Assembly (NCBI RefSeq): GCF_002291145.1
Contig: NZ_NTGE01000215.1
Coordinates: 37,082-101,081, forward strand
Direction: 5' to 3'
Source of the DNA: Streptomyces sp. SA15
GTDB lineage: Bacteria; Actinomycetota; Actinomycetes; Streptomycetales; Streptomycetaceae
DNA: 64,000 nucleotides
The notes beneath the pieces were generated by a model, which saw only the letters and a list, made by a program, of their open reading frames with translations, was not told the origin of the DNA and searched no databases. The position numbers and the translations under genes were made by a program. Below are positions 23,808 through 32,300 of this stretch, one piece after another (the stretch's first letter is position 1; each line of letters begins with the position of its first letter).

Positions 23808-25501
23808 CACGTCTCCTTCGGTACGTCCGGGTGGTGCAGGTCGAACGCCGGTGACTCGGATCGGATCCGGGGCAGCGCCGTGAAGTTGTGGCGCGGGGGC
23901 GGGCAGGTGGTGGCCCACTCCAGGGAGCGGCCGTAGCCCCAGGGGTCGTCGGTGTCGACTTGCCGGCCGTAGTGGGTGGTGTGCCACACGTTGTAGAGGA
24001 ACGGCAGCGTGGACAGGCCGAGCAGGAACGCGCCGGTGCTGCTGATCGTGTTGAGGAGCGTGAAGCCGTCCGCGGCCAGGTAGTCGGCGTAGCGGCGGGG
24101 CATGCCCTCCTCGCCGAGCCAGTGCTGGACGAGGAAGGTGGTCTGGAAGCCGGTGAACAGCGTCCAGAAGTGGATCTTCCCGAGGCGTTCGTCGAGCGTC
24201 TTGCCGGTGAACTTCGGCCACCAGAAGTAGAAGCCGGCGAACATCGCGAACACCACCGTGCCGAACAGCACGTAGTGCAGGTGGGCGACGATGAAGTACG
24301 AGTCGGTGAGGTGGAAGTCCAGCGGCGGGGAGGCGATCAGGACGCCGCTCATGCCGCCGAGCAGGAACGTGACAAGGAAGCCGCACGCCCACAGCATGGG
24401 TGTCTCGAAGGACAGCGATCCCTTCACCATCGTGCCGATCCAGTTGAAGAACTTCACCCCGGTCGGCACGGCGATGAGGAAGGACATCAGGGAGAAGAAC
24501 GGCAGCAGGACGGCACCGGTGGCGAACATGTGGTGGGCCCACACCACCGCGGACAACATCGTGATGGCGATGGTGGCGCCGACGAGACTGACGTAACCGA
24601 AGATCGGTTTGCGGCTGAACACCGGGATGATCTCGGAGACGATGCCGAAGAACGGCAGGGCGACGATGTAGACCTCGGGGTGCCCGAAGAACCAGAACAG
24701 GTGCTGCCACAGCAGCGGTCCTCCGCTCGCCGCGTCGTAGATGTGCGCGCCGAACTTCCGGTCCGCCTCCAGGGCGAGCAGGGCGGCGGTCAGCACGGGG
24801 AACGCGGGCAGCACGAGGATCGAGGTGAACAGCACGTTCCAGGTGAAGATCGGCATCCGGAACATGGTCATGCCGGGGGCGCGCAGGCACAGGATCGTGG
24901 TGATGAAGTTGACCGCGCCGAGCGTGGTGCTGACGCCGGTCACCACCAGGCCCATCACCCACAGGTCACCGCCCGCGCCGGGGCTGCGGACCGCGCTGTT
25001 GAGCGGGGCGTAGGCGAACCAGCCGAAGCCGGCCGCTCCCCCGGGCACGAGGAAGCCGGAGACCACCATCAGGCCGCCGAACAGGTACAGCCAGTACGAC
25101 AGCGCGTTGAGTCTCGGGAACGCGACGTCCGGGGCGCCGATCTGCAACGGCATGACCGCGTTGGCGAAGCCCGCGAACAGCGGGGTGGCGAACAGCAGCA
25201 TCATGACGGTGCCGTGGACGGTGAACAGCTGGTTGTACTGGTGGGGACTGAACAACTGCAGCCCCGGCCGGGCGAGTTCGGCTCGCATCAGCAGGGCGAG
25301 GATGCCGCCGAAGAGGAAGAAGGAGAAGGCGGTGGCCATGTAGAGGTTGCCGATGACCTTGTGGTCGGTGGTCGTCGCCCAGCGCAGCAGGGCCCGCCCC
25401 AGTCTCCTGCTCGTACGCGGCCGCGGCGGCGCCTGACGCGGCCGGTGCGTCCTGTCGTCCACCGCCATGCGTGGGCGGGTACCCGGGCACGAAGGGGTCA
25501 C
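23807..25501 (-). CDS. ctaD: Cytochrome c oxidase subunit I
   Basis: A protein of up to 564 residues with 12 membrane helices. Heme and copper ligands are all present: FTVHGTVMML (heme a His), FFGHPEVYIVALPFFG (CuB His and cross-linked Tyr), VWAHHMFATG (CuB His pair) and IVAHLHYVLFG (heme a3/a His). It catalyses O2 reduction coupled to proton pumping. The GTG at 25501 overlaps the stop of the upstream glycosidase gene (GTGA); an ATG at 25468 is an alternative giving a more usual N-terminus. Subunits II (ctaC) and III (ctaE) are not nearby, so they must come from elsewhere or this oxidase is a specialised paralogue. Confidence 0.94.
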   Translation of the reverse strand: MTPSCPGTRPRMAVDDRTHRPRQAPPRPRTSRRLGRALLRWATTTDHKVIGNLYMATAFSFFLFGGILALLMRAELARPGLQLFSPHQYNQLFTVHGTVMMLLFATPLFAGFANAVMPLQIGAPDVAFPRLNALSYWLYLFGGLMVVSGFLVPGGAAGFGWFAYAPLNSAVRSPGAGGDLWVMGLVVTGVSTTLGAVNFITTILCLRAPGMTMFRMPIFTWNVLFTSILVLPAFPVLTAALLALEADRKFGAHIYDAASGGPLLWQHLFWFFGHPEVYIVALPFFGIVSEIIPVFSRKPIFGYVSLVGATIAITMLSAVVWAHHMFATGAVLLPFFSLMSFLIAVPTGVKFFNWIGTMVKGSLSFETPMLWACGFLVTFLLGGMSGVLIASPPLDFHLTDSYFIVAHLHYVLFGTVVFAMFAGFYFWWPKFTGKTLDERLGKIHFWTLFTGFQTTFLVQHWLGEEGMPRRYADYLAADGFTLLNTISSTGAFLLGLSTLPFLYNVWHTTHYGRQVDTDDPWGYGRSLEWATTCPPPRHNFTALPRIRSESPAFDLHHPDVPKET

Positions 25502-27231
25502 TCACCGAGGCGGACGGCCGACTCCAGCAGCAGGGCGTGGACGAAGGCCTGCGGGAGATTGCCGCGCAGTTGGCGCTGGGCGACATCGAACTCCTCCGCG
25601 TACAGGCCCGCTCCGCCGCAGGCACCCCGGTTGCGCTCGAACCAGCGGTACGCCTCCATATTCCGGCCCTGCTGGTGTTCGGCGAGCGCCATCACGAATC
25701 CGCACAGCAGGAAGGCGCCCTCGGCGTCCTCCAGCGGGCGGTCGTCGTGGCGGAAGCGGTAGATGAAGTAGTCCTGCGCCAGTTCGCGGCGGCAGGTGGC
25801 GAGGGTGGCGCCGGTGCGTACGTCACTGGCGGACAGCGCGCCGCGTACGGCTGGCAGCAGCAAGGCTGCGTCCACCGCCGGGTCGTCGGGGGTGCGCTGC
25901 CAGTGTCCGTCGGGGTGCACGCTGCTGCGCGCGGTGGCGCCGAGGATCATGTCGGCCAGGCGGGTGCAGGTCACCGCGACCGGGTGGCGGGGCACCGCGT
26001 CGGCCACGGCCCGCAGGCCGGCGACGCAGATGAGCCTGCTGTGGGTCCACAGCCGGGCGCTCAACTCCCAGATGCCGGCGTCCGGTTCCCGCCACCGTTC
26101 GCCGATCGCGCGCACGGCGAGGTCGACCGCCTGCCAGTCGTGGTCGTCGAGCCGGTCGAGGCGTGCGGCGGCGGCGAACAGCAGCAGGGCCTCGCCGAAG
26201 CAGTCGAGCTGGAACTGTTCGCTCACCCGGTTGCCCACGCGGTCGAAGCCGCCCGGGTAGCCGGGCAGTTCGAGGTCGCGCTGGTCGGGGACGGGGCTGC
26301 CGTGCACGGTGTAGGCGGGGGCCAGTCGGGGTCCGTCCGCGTGCAGCCGTGCGGCGACGAAGCGGACGGCGGCGTCCAGGAGGTCGTACGCGCCGGCGGC
26401 GGCCGCGGCCTGCCCGGCGAGGCTCTGGTCGCGGATCCACACGTACCGGTAGTCGTAGTTGCGGCCTTCCTCGGCGCGCTCGGGCAGGCTGGTGGTGGCG
26501 GACGCGACCATGCCCCCGCCGCGCGTGGTCAGCCCGCGCAGCACGGCGTAGGCCCGGCGTGCGCCCCCCACGGCGACGGTGTCCTCCAGCGCGGGCACGG
26601 CCTGCCGCCAGGCGGCCTCGGTGGCGGCCCAGGTCCGTTCGGCCCGCGGGAGGTCGGCGGGCAGCTCGGAGACGGCGCACTCCAGGACCAGATCGTGCCG
26701 CTCGCCAGGCTTGAGCGCGATGTCGGCCCGCAGGCCCTGTTCGCCGGCGACGGCGTGCGGGGCGCCCTGCCAGCGGAGGCGGTGATCGCCGGTACGCAGC
26801 TCCCACACGCCGTCGTCGCCGCGCCGGAGGGAGTCGATCGGATCGCCGCCGTATCCCCCGTGCGGGTCGAGGACGACGGAGAACCGGGCGGGCCCGTCCA
26901 CGGCCCTCAGCTGCCGCAGCAGGACGAGGCGGCCGGGGTCGCCGGGGTAGGCGAGTGCCTCCCGGCACTCCACGATGCCGTCGTCGGTGACCCAGCGGCT
27001 GCGCCAGATCATCGTGCCCTCTTCGTAGTAGCCGCCGAAGACGTGGCGGCCTTCCGGGGTGACGGCGTAGACACCCGCGCCGCCGACGAGGGCGGCGAAG
27101 ACCGCCGCGTCGTGCCAGGTGGGCGAGCAGAGCCAGCCGATCGCCCCGTCCGGCCCGATCAGCGCGCCGCGCTCCCCGTCGGCCAGCAACGCGTAGTCGT
27201 GCAGCGCGTGGGGCGGGAAGGCTGTGCGCAT
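25498..27231 (-). CDS. Glycoside hydrolase family 15 protein
   Basis: A 577-residue cytoplasmic protein of the bacterial glucoamylase/trehalase type: N-terminal beta domain (HDYALLADGERGALIGPDGA) and a C-terminal (alpha/alpha)6 barrel with the WIRDQSLAGQAAAAAGAYD segment, the general-acid block DAGIWELSARLWTHSRL, and the second acid region NLPQAFVHALLLESAV, which lacks the usual Glu before the end. Actinomycete members hydrolyse trehalose or maltooligosaccharides. The ATG at 27231 follows AGGAGG. Its stop overlaps the ctaD start by GTGA, an unusual partnership between a sugar hydrolase and a terminal oxidase. Confidence 0.9.
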   Translation of the reverse strand: MRTAFPPHALHDYALLADGERGALIGPDGAIGWLCSPTWHDAAVFAALVGGAGVYAVTPEGRHVFGGYYEEGTMIWRSRWVTDDGIVECREALAYPGDPGRLVLLRQLRAVDGPARFSVVLDPHGGYGGDPIDSLRRGDDGVWELRTGDHRLRWQGAPHAVAGEQGLRADIALKPGERHDLVLECAVSELPADLPRAERTWAATEAAWRQAVPALEDTVAVGGARRAYAVLRGLTTRGGGMVASATTSLPERAEEGRNYDYRYVWIRDQSLAGQAAAAAGAYDLLDAAVRFVAARLHADGPRLAPAYTVHGSPVPDQRDLELPGYPGGFDRVGNRVSEQFQLDCFGEALLLFAAAARLDRLDDHDWQAVDLAVRAIGERWREPDAGIWELSARLWTHSRLICVAGLRAVADAVPRHPVAVTCTRLADMILGATARSSVHPDGHWQRTPDDPAVDAALLLPAVRGALSASDVRTGATLATCRRELAQDYFIYRFRHDDRPLEDAEGAFLLCGFVMALAEHQQGRNMEAYRWFERNRGACGGAGLYAEEFDVAQRQLRGNLPQAFVHALLLESAVRLGE

Positions 27232-27367
27232 GGATGCCGACCTCCTGTCCGGCCCACCCGGCGTGCCGGCCGCGGTGACGGGCCTCAGGACGTACGAGTA
27301 CCCAGAGATTGCGGACGATGGGCCTGGGTCCTGTGGGGGTACGGAGACGGTCGGCGCCCGGCACGGC

Positions 27368-27634
27368 GGCGCGGCCGAGCTCACCGACCGCGCCGCGCTC
27401 ACCGTGCCCAACCTGTACACCGTCGTCTCCGCGGTCACCGCCGGCGCCGGCTACAGCGTGCTGCCGCGCTCCCTGTGCGAGGACCACCTCGCCACCGGCC
27501 GACTGGTCCTGCTGCACGACCCGGCCGAGCCCCCGCTCAACACCCTCTGCCTCGTCCAACGCCCGGGCGCCGACGCCAACCCCGACGTCATCCGCGTACG
27601 CGACACCCTGCGGCGCACGGCCCGCACTTGGTAG
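27368..27634 (+). pseudogene. C-terminal fragment of a LysR-family regulator
   Basis: The plus strand reads AELTDRAALTVPNLYTVVSA, AGAGYSVLPRSLCEDHLATG and RLVLLHDPAEPPLNTLCLVQ, ending in a stop at 27632-27634. This is the last third of a LysR effector-binding domain. The DNA-binding domain and most of the effector domain are missing, and the fragment begins in the promoter region of the GH15 gene. It is a relic, not a gene. Confidence 0.75.
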
Positions 27635-27843
27635 ACCCGCGCCCTCCTGACCTTCAGTAACGCGTACTCCGTGCCGCCGCCCGCCGCCGACGCCCAGTGC
27701 TCTCGATTCCGGACTATGCGGAGGCCCCTGAATCTCGGGCGTCGAGCGCGTGGTGGCAGTGCTGTAGGGCTTCCAGCGCGGCTGAGGTTGGCCGAATCGC
27801 CGGTGCTTGTGGCGGGTGTGACTCAGGAGGTGTCGACCGCGGC

Positions 27844-27870
27844 TGTCACAGACCTGGCTGCTGCCCTGTC
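27844..27870 (+). promoter_or_regulatory. Candidate ECF41-type promoter
   Basis: TGTCACA (27844-27850) is followed after 16 bases by TGTC (27867-27870). The promoter motif I recall for ECF41 sigma factors is TGTCACA-n16-CGTC, so the match is perfect at -35 and in spacing, with one mismatch at -10. It lies about 85 bases upstream of the oxidoreductase gene at 27955, itself beside an ECF41-type sigma gene. Confidence 0.6.
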
Positions 27871-27954
27871 TCGTAGATGTGCGCCTCGACGCACCGGGGC
27901 CGGCGGGGCATCGCCGGTATCCGTCGGGAAGCGAATCAGCGAACGGAGACAGTG

Positions 27955-28695
27955 ATGAAGATCGTGGTCGTCGGCGGTACAGGGCTCATCGGCTCGCAGG
28001 TGGTCGCGCTGGTGCGCGACAGTGGTCACGAGGTCGTGGCGGCCGCTCCCTCGACGGGCGTCGACACCCTCACCGGCCAGGGCCTGGCAGAGACTCTCGA
28101 GGGCGCGGACGTGGTCGTGGACGTGTCGAACTCCCCGTCCTTCGAGACCGAGGCGGCGCTGGACTTCTTCACCCGCTCGGCGCGGCATCTGATCGAGGCC
28201 GAGAGGGAGACAGGGGTCCGCCATCACGTCACGCTCTCCATCGTCGGCGTCGACCAGGTACCCGACTACGGTTACTACCGGGCCAAGGTCGCCCAGGAGG
28301 AAGCTGTGCGCGGCGGCGGCGTCCCCTACAGCATCGTGCGTGCCACCCAGTTCTTCGAGTTCATCGCTCCGGTGATGGACATGTCCACCCAAGGTGCCAA
28401 GGTGCGCCTGCCTTCCACGCGGCTGCGGCCGATCGCCTCCGCCGATGTCGCCGCCGCCGTCGCCGAGGCGGCTCAGGGGGAACCGTCGTACGGTGTGCGC
28501 AACATCGCGGGTCCCGAGGTCCACGGGCTCGACCGACTCGGTGAGATCACCCTGGCGGCGAAGCCGGACGGCCGCACCGTCGTCACCGACGAGGCCGCCG
28601 GCCTGTTCGCAGGCATGCCCGACGGGGTTCTCGTCGGCGACGACACCGCGCACATCGCTTCCACCCGCTACGAGGACTGGCTGAAGCAGAACTGA
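27955..28695 (+). CDS. NAD(P)-binding NmrA/SDR-type oxidoreductase
   Basis: A 246-residue atypical short-chain dehydrogenase. The N-terminal Rossmann motif is VVVGGTGLIGSQVVALV (GGTGxIG). Later blocks are DVVVDVSNSPSF, HHVTLSIVGVDQVPDYGYYR with a YYRAK segment in place of YxxxK, and YSIVRATQFFEF. This is the NmrA-like/NAD-dependent epimerase type. The ATG at 27955 has CGGAGA upstream. It converges with the ECF41 sigma gene. Oxidoreductases of this kind are among the usual partner genes of ECF41 sigma factors, and a near-consensus ECF41 promoter lies upstream. Confidence 0.9.
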   Translation: MKIVVVGGTGLIGSQVVALVRDSGHEVVAAAPSTGVDTLTGQGLAETLEGADVVVDVSNSPSFETEAALDFFTRSARHLIEAERETGVRHHVTLSIVGVDQVPDYGYYRAKVAQEEAVRGGGVPYSIVRATQFFEFIAPVMDMSTQGAKVRLPSTRLRPIASADVAAAVAEAAQGEPSYGVRNIAGPEVHGLDRLGEITLAAKPDGRTVVTDEAAGLFAGMPDGVLVGDDTAHIASTRYEDWLKQN

Positions 28696-28730
28696 CAGGT
28701 GGCGTTCCTGCGCCAGGAGCGCCACAGGTG

Positions 28731-28784
28731 CTACCAGCGCTACCAGTGCTACCAGTGCTACCAGTGCTACCAGTGCTACGAGCG
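28731..28784. repeat. Tandem 9-bp repeat between converging genes
   Basis: Six units of CTACCAGTG run from 28731 to 28784: the first is CTACCAGCG, four are perfect, and the last is CTACGAGCG. On the minus strand every unit contains TAG, and the last one supplies the sigma gene's stop codon (28776-28778). Array length is likely variable through slippage. Confidence 0.9.
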
Positions 28785-29690
28785 GCCGGCGAGCCTGCGT
28801 GCCGACCGCTCGTACGCCCTCAGCTTGTCGGGCGCCAGAACCCAGTAGAGCCCGTCTATACCGTCCGGTCCCACGGTGACGCTCACCAAGGCAACCGTGA
28901 CCCCGTCCTTGACGAGCAGCAGGCTGGGCCGGCCGTTGGCCTCGCCCACGCGGTACTCGGCCCCGGGGAAGTACTTCTTGGCGAAGGCGCTGATCCTGGC
29001 CACGCGCTCGGCCCCCACGACCTCCAGCCGTGCCACGCCGCGCATGCCGTTCCCGTCCGCGTAGGCGACGACGTCGGCCGAGAGCACGTTCTCGAGCGCG
29101 GCGACGTCACCGTGCTGCGCCGCCGCGACGAAGGCTTCGAGCAGCCGCCGGTGCTGCGCCGTGTCGACGGGATCACGGCGCTCGGCGGACAGCCGTTTGC
29201 GGGCCCGGCTGACGATCTGCCGCGTATTGGCCTGGCTCAGCCGGAGCATGCCCGCGATGTCGTCGTACGGATAGTCGAACGCCTCCCGCAGCACGTACGC
29301 CGCCCGCTCCACGGGATTCAGCTTCTCGAGGACCAGCAGCACGGCCAGCTCCAGCGCCTCGCCGCGCTCCGCGCCGACCTGCGGATCCACACTGGTGTCC
29401 ACGGGCTCCGGCAGCCACGGCCCCACGTACGCCTCACGGCGAACCCGCGCCGACTGAGCGACGTTGATCGCCAGACGTGTGGTGATCTTCGCCAGGAACG
29501 CCCCGGGATCCAGCACCGCGCTCCGGTCGGCGCCCTGCCATCGCACCCACACGTCCTGCACCACGTCCTCGGCCTCGGACACGCTGCCCAGGATGCGGTA
29601 GGCGATACCGAACAGCCGTGGACGCAGCCGCTGGAACGCGTCTGCCGCTTCGTTCAGCGAGTCGTCGGTGAGCGGCTGTCGCTCGTCCAT
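28776..29690 (-). CDS. sigJ: ECF41-type RNA polymerase sigma factor with SnoaL-like tail (SigJ type)
   Basis: A 304-residue sigma factor. Region 2 (residues 15-85) includes RPRLFGIAYRILGSVSEAED and VVQDVWVRW. The linker holds the ECF41 motif YVGPWLPEPV. Region 4 (residues 115-170) includes VERAAYVLREAFDYPYDDIA and a SQANTRQIVSRARKRL helix-turn-helix. The C-terminal 130 residues are an NTF2/SnoaL-like domain with DGNGMRG (DGGGK position) and PDKL (NPDKL motif) near the end. In this group the tail controls sigma activity in place of an anti-sigma factor. The convergent oxidoreductase gene is the probable target. No matching promoter was seen upstream of the sigma gene itself. Confidence 0.92.
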   Translation of the reverse strand: MDERQPLTDDSLNEAADAFQRLRPRLFGIAYRILGSVSEAEDVVQDVWVRWQGADRSAVLDPGAFLAKITTRLAINVAQSARVRREAYVGPWLPEPVDTSVDPQVGAERGEALELAVLLVLEKLNPVERAAYVLREAFDYPYDDIAGMLRLSQANTRQIVSRARKRLSAERRDPVDTAQHRRLLEAFVAAAQHGDVAALENVLSADVVAYADGNGMRGVARLEVVGAERVARISAFAKKYFPGAEYRVGEANGRPSLLLVKDGVTVALVSVTVGPDGIDGLYWVLAPDKLRAYERSARRLAGRS

Positions 29691-29805
29691 GATGCCGATG
29701 CCTCCGCAGGTCGACCGCCGTGCCCCGGACAGGCGTACCTCCCGGCGCGAGGACGGCCCGCTCGCTGGATCCTACGGCGGCCGCGCCGGGATAACCGGCA
29801 TCAAG

Positions 29806-30108
29806 TCACTGTTCGCCGACCGGTTCCTGCCCGCTGTCCTGCCGAGAGCCGGCGCTGTCGCGACGAGCACGGCTCATGGACAGCAGCGTCGCGACGATCC
29901 CTCCGAAGCACAGCGCCACTCCGACGATGCAGATGATCAACTCGCCGAACATGGCCCCGGGGCGGGAACGCAGGACGACTCCTCGCCGTGATCCGCCGGC
30001 GAGGACCCGCGCGACCCGCACACGCCCGTCGGCGTCCGCACACGTGACCCACGCCCGGTCAGCATCGATACTTCCGAGAGCAGGCGTCCAGAACCAAACG
30101 ATCCGCAC
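29806..30108 (-). CDS. Small membrane protein, DUF3592-like C-terminus
   Basis: A 100-residue frame from a GTG with GGTGAG 6 bases upstream. It has a short N-terminal beta-rich part (ALGSIDADRAWVTCADADGR, VRVARVLAGGSRRGVVLRSR) and one membrane helix (GELIICIVGVALCFGGIVAT). It resembles the last part of DUF3592 proteins, whose extracellular or cytosolic beta domain is followed by a helix. It lies divergent from dhaK, with 36 bp between the starts. It could be a truncated paralogue; role unknown. Confidence 0.45.
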   Translation of the reverse strand: MRIVWFWTPALGSIDADRAWVTCADADGRVRVARVLAGGSRRGVVLRSRPGAMFGELIICIVGVALCFGGIVATLLSMSRARRDSAGSRQDSGQEPVGEQ

Positions 30109-30144
30109 GTCAGGCTCACCGGCCAGTCTTACCAGGAGGTACCC

Positions 30145-31137
30145 ATGAAGATGCTGATCAACGTTCCCGAGACCGTCGTCGCGGACGCGCTGCGTGGTCT
30201 GGCGGCCGCTCATCCCGAGTTGACCGTCGACGTGGAGAACCGCGTGATCGTACGGCGGGACGCTCCCGTCGCCGGGAAGGTCGGCCTGATCTCCGGTGGC
30301 GGCTCGGGGCACGAGCCGCTGCACGGGGGGTTCGTGGGGCCCGGGATGCTCTCGGCGGCCTGCCCCGGCGAGGTGTTCACGTCACCCGTGCCCGACCAGA
30401 TGGTGCGGGCGGCGGCCGCCGTGGACAGCGGGGCCGGTGTGCTGTTCATCGTGAAGAACTACACGGGTGACGTGCTCAACTTCGACATGGCGGCCGAACT
30501 CGCCGAGGACGAGGGCGTCCAGGTCGCCAAGGTGCTGGTCGACGACGACGTGGCGGTCACCGACAGCCTCTACACGGCCGGGCGGCGCGGCACGGGCGCG
30601 ACGCTGTTCGTGGAGAAGATCGCGGGAGCCGCGGCCGAGGAGGGGCAGCCGCTGGAGCAGGTGCAGGCGGTGGCCCGGCAGGTGAATGAGAACGCGCGCA
30701 GCTTCGGCGTCGCGCTCAGCGCGTGCACCACCCCGGCCAAGGGCAGCCCCACCTTCGATCTGCCGCCCGGCGAGCTGGAGTTGGGCATCGGCATCCACGG
30801 CGAGCCCGGCCGGGAACGCCGGGCGATGATGACCTCGCGGGAGATCGCCGACTTCGCGGTCGGCGCGATCCTGGACGACATGACCCCGCGCAATCCCGTC
30901 CTCGTCCTGGTCAACGGCATGGGCGGCACACCCCTGTTGGAGCTGTACGGCTTCAACGCCGAGGTGCAGCGAGTGCTCGCCGAGCGCGGTGTCGCCGTCG
31001 CCCGCACCCTCGTCGGCAACTACGTCACCTCGCTCGACATGGCCGGCGCCTCGGTCACCCTGTGCCAGATCGACGAGGAGCTACTGCGCCTGTGGGACGC
31101 GCCGGTGAAGACGCCGGGATTGCGTTGGGGAATGTGA
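30145..31137 (+). CDS. dhaK: Dihydroxyacetone kinase subunit DhaK
   Basis: A 330-residue substrate-binding subunit of the PTS-dependent dihydroxyacetone kinase. Seen: GKVGLISGGGSGHEPLHGGF, VLFIVKNYTGDVLNFDMAAE, and the block GIGIHGEPGRERR, whose His covalently binds dihydroxyacetone. With DhaL and DhaM it transfers phosphate from PEP (via HPr) to dihydroxyacetone, feeding glycolysis. The ATG at 30145 follows AGGAGG. First gene of dhaKLM. Confidence 0.97.
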   Translation: MKMLINVPETVVADALRGLAAAHPELTVDVENRVIVRRDAPVAGKVGLISGGGSGHEPLHGGFVGPGMLSAACPGEVFTSPVPDQMVRAAAAVDSGAGVLFIVKNYTGDVLNFDMAAELAEDEGVQVAKVLVDDDVAVTDSLYTAGRRGTGATLFVEKIAGAAAEEGQPLEQVQAVARQVNENARSFGVALSACTTPAKGSPTFDLPPGELELGIGIHGEPGRERRAMMTSREIADFAVGAILDDMTPRNPVLVLVNGMGGTPLLELYGFNAEVQRVLAERGVAVARTLVGNYVTSLDMAGASVTLCQIDEELLRLWDAPVKTPGLRWGM

Positions 31138-31183
31138 ACGGGCGGGCAGCGATCACAACGTACCGACCACGCAAGGAGATCCA

Positions 31184-31783
31184 GTGCTCGACGCCGACTT
31201 CTTCCGCCGTTGGATGGCGGCGACCGCCGCGTCCGTCGACCGCGAGGCGGAACGCCTCACCGCCCTCGACTCGCCCATCGGGGACGCCGATCACGGCAGC
31301 AATCTGCAGCGCGGGTTCACCGCGGTGACCGCGACGCTGGAGAAGGAGGCGCCCGACACCCCCGGCACGGTCCTCACGCTCGCCGGGCGACAGCTCATCT
31401 CGACGGTCGGCGGTGCGTCGGGGCCGCTGTACGGGACGTTGCTGCGCCGCACGGGCAAGGCGCTCGGGGACGCCGACGAGGTCGGCGAGGAGCAGTTGGC
31501 CGAGGCGCTGCGCGCGGGGGTGGACGCGGTCATGACGCTCGGCGGTGCCGCGCCCGGCGACAAGACGATGATCGACGCCCTCGTACCGGCCGTCGAGGCG
31601 CTCGGCGACGGTTTCACCGCGGCCCGGGCCGCCGCGGAGGAAGGCGCGCTGGCGACCACGCCGTTGCAGGCCCGCAAGGGCCGGGCGAGTTATCTCGGGG
31701 AGCGCAGCATCGGACACCAGGATCCGGGTGCCACCTCGGCCGCCCTCCTGATCGCGGCGCTCGCGGAGGCGGCAGGTGAGTGA
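31184..31783 (+). CDS. dhaL: Dihydroxyacetone kinase subunit DhaL
   Basis: A 199-residue ADP-binding subunit. The Mg-ADP-binding aspartates lie in LDSPIGDADHGSNLQRGF near residue 27. Other family blocks are TVGGASGPLYGTLLRRTGKA and ALGGAAPGDKTMIDAL-type motifs. It receives phosphate from DhaM and passes it to the substrate held by DhaK. The GTG start has AAGGAG 5 bases upstream. It is 46 bp after dhaK and overlaps dhaM by 8 bases. Confidence 0.97.
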   Translation: MLDADFFRRWMAATAASVDREAERLTALDSPIGDADHGSNLQRGFTAVTATLEKEAPDTPGTVLTLAGRQLISTVGGASGPLYGTLLRRTGKALGDADEVGEEQLAEALRAGVDAVMTLGGAAPGDKTMIDALVPAVEALGDGFTAARAAAEEGALATTPLQARKGRASYLGERSIGHQDPGATSAALLIAALAEAAGE

Positions 31784-32186
31784 CGGGAAGCTGGTCGGGA
31801 TCGTACTGGTGTCGCACAGCGCGGAGGTCGCCGCGTCCGTGGCCGAACTGGCGAAAGGGCTCGCGGGCGGCGGTACCGAGGTGCCCGTCGCCCCGGCGGG
31901 CGGCACCGAGGGTGGCGGGCTCGGTACGAGCGCGGAACTGATCGCCGCCGCGGCCGCCTCCGTGGACCGGGGTGCGGGAGTCGCCGTGCTCACCGACCTC
32001 GGCAGCGCGGTGCTCACCGTCAAGGCGCTGCTCGCGGAGGGCGACGAACTCCCGGGCAACACACGCCTGGTGGACGCCCCGTTCGTCGAGGGCGCGGTGG
32101 CCGCGGTCGTCACGGCGGCGACGGGAGCCGACCTCACGGCGGTGGAGACGGCGGCCGCGGAGGCGTACACGTACCGGAAGATGTGA
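31776..32186 (+). CDS. dhaM: Phosphotransfer subunit DhaM (EIIA-mannose fold)
   Basis: A 136-residue protein with the EIIA-Man fold: VGIVLVSHSAEVAASVAELA, where His14 is the phosphorylation site, and GVAVLTDLGSAVLTVKALLA. It carries phosphate from HPr to DhaL-bound ADP. Unlike the E. coli protein, it lacks fused HPr and EI domains, as is normal in actinomycetes. The GTG start lies inside the end of dhaL (overlap of 8 bases), giving coupled translation. Its 3' end is followed by degenerate copies of itself. Confidence 0.95.
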   Translation: MSDGKLVGIVLVSHSAEVAASVAELAKGLAGGGTEVPVAPAGGTEGGGLGTSAELIAAAAASVDRGAGVAVLTDLGSAVLTVKALLAEGDELPGNTRLVDAPFVEGAVAAVVTAATGADLTAVETAAAEAYTYRKM

Positions 32187-32192
32187 CGCGCG

Positions 32193-32268
32193 GGCGTACG
32201 GCACACCCGTACTGGAAGGTGTGACACGGAGGACAAGGACGGCAGGCGTACGGCACACCCGTACCGGA
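32193..32268. repeat. Direct repeat of a small hairpin after dhaM
   Basis: A 24-base unit at 32193-32216 recurs at 32245-32268 with one mismatch, 52 bases apart. Each contains GTACGG-CACAC-CCGTAC, a perfect six-base-arm hairpin. A third, weaker relative (GGCGTACACGTACCGGA) is the end of dhaM itself at about 32162-32178. It may act as a double terminator for dhaKLM, or be the product of local tandem duplication. Confidence 0.75.
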
Positions 32269-32300
32269 CGGAGCGACGCCGACCAGGACCGGCGGACGTC

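Noticed and set aside
27660..27840. Possible insertion-sequence remnant between the LysR fragment and the oxidoreductase
   Set aside because: No terminal repeats or transposase motifs could be identified.
28731..28784. Possible CRISPR array
   Set aside because: Units are 9 bases with no spacers and there are no cas genes; this is a simple tandem repeat.
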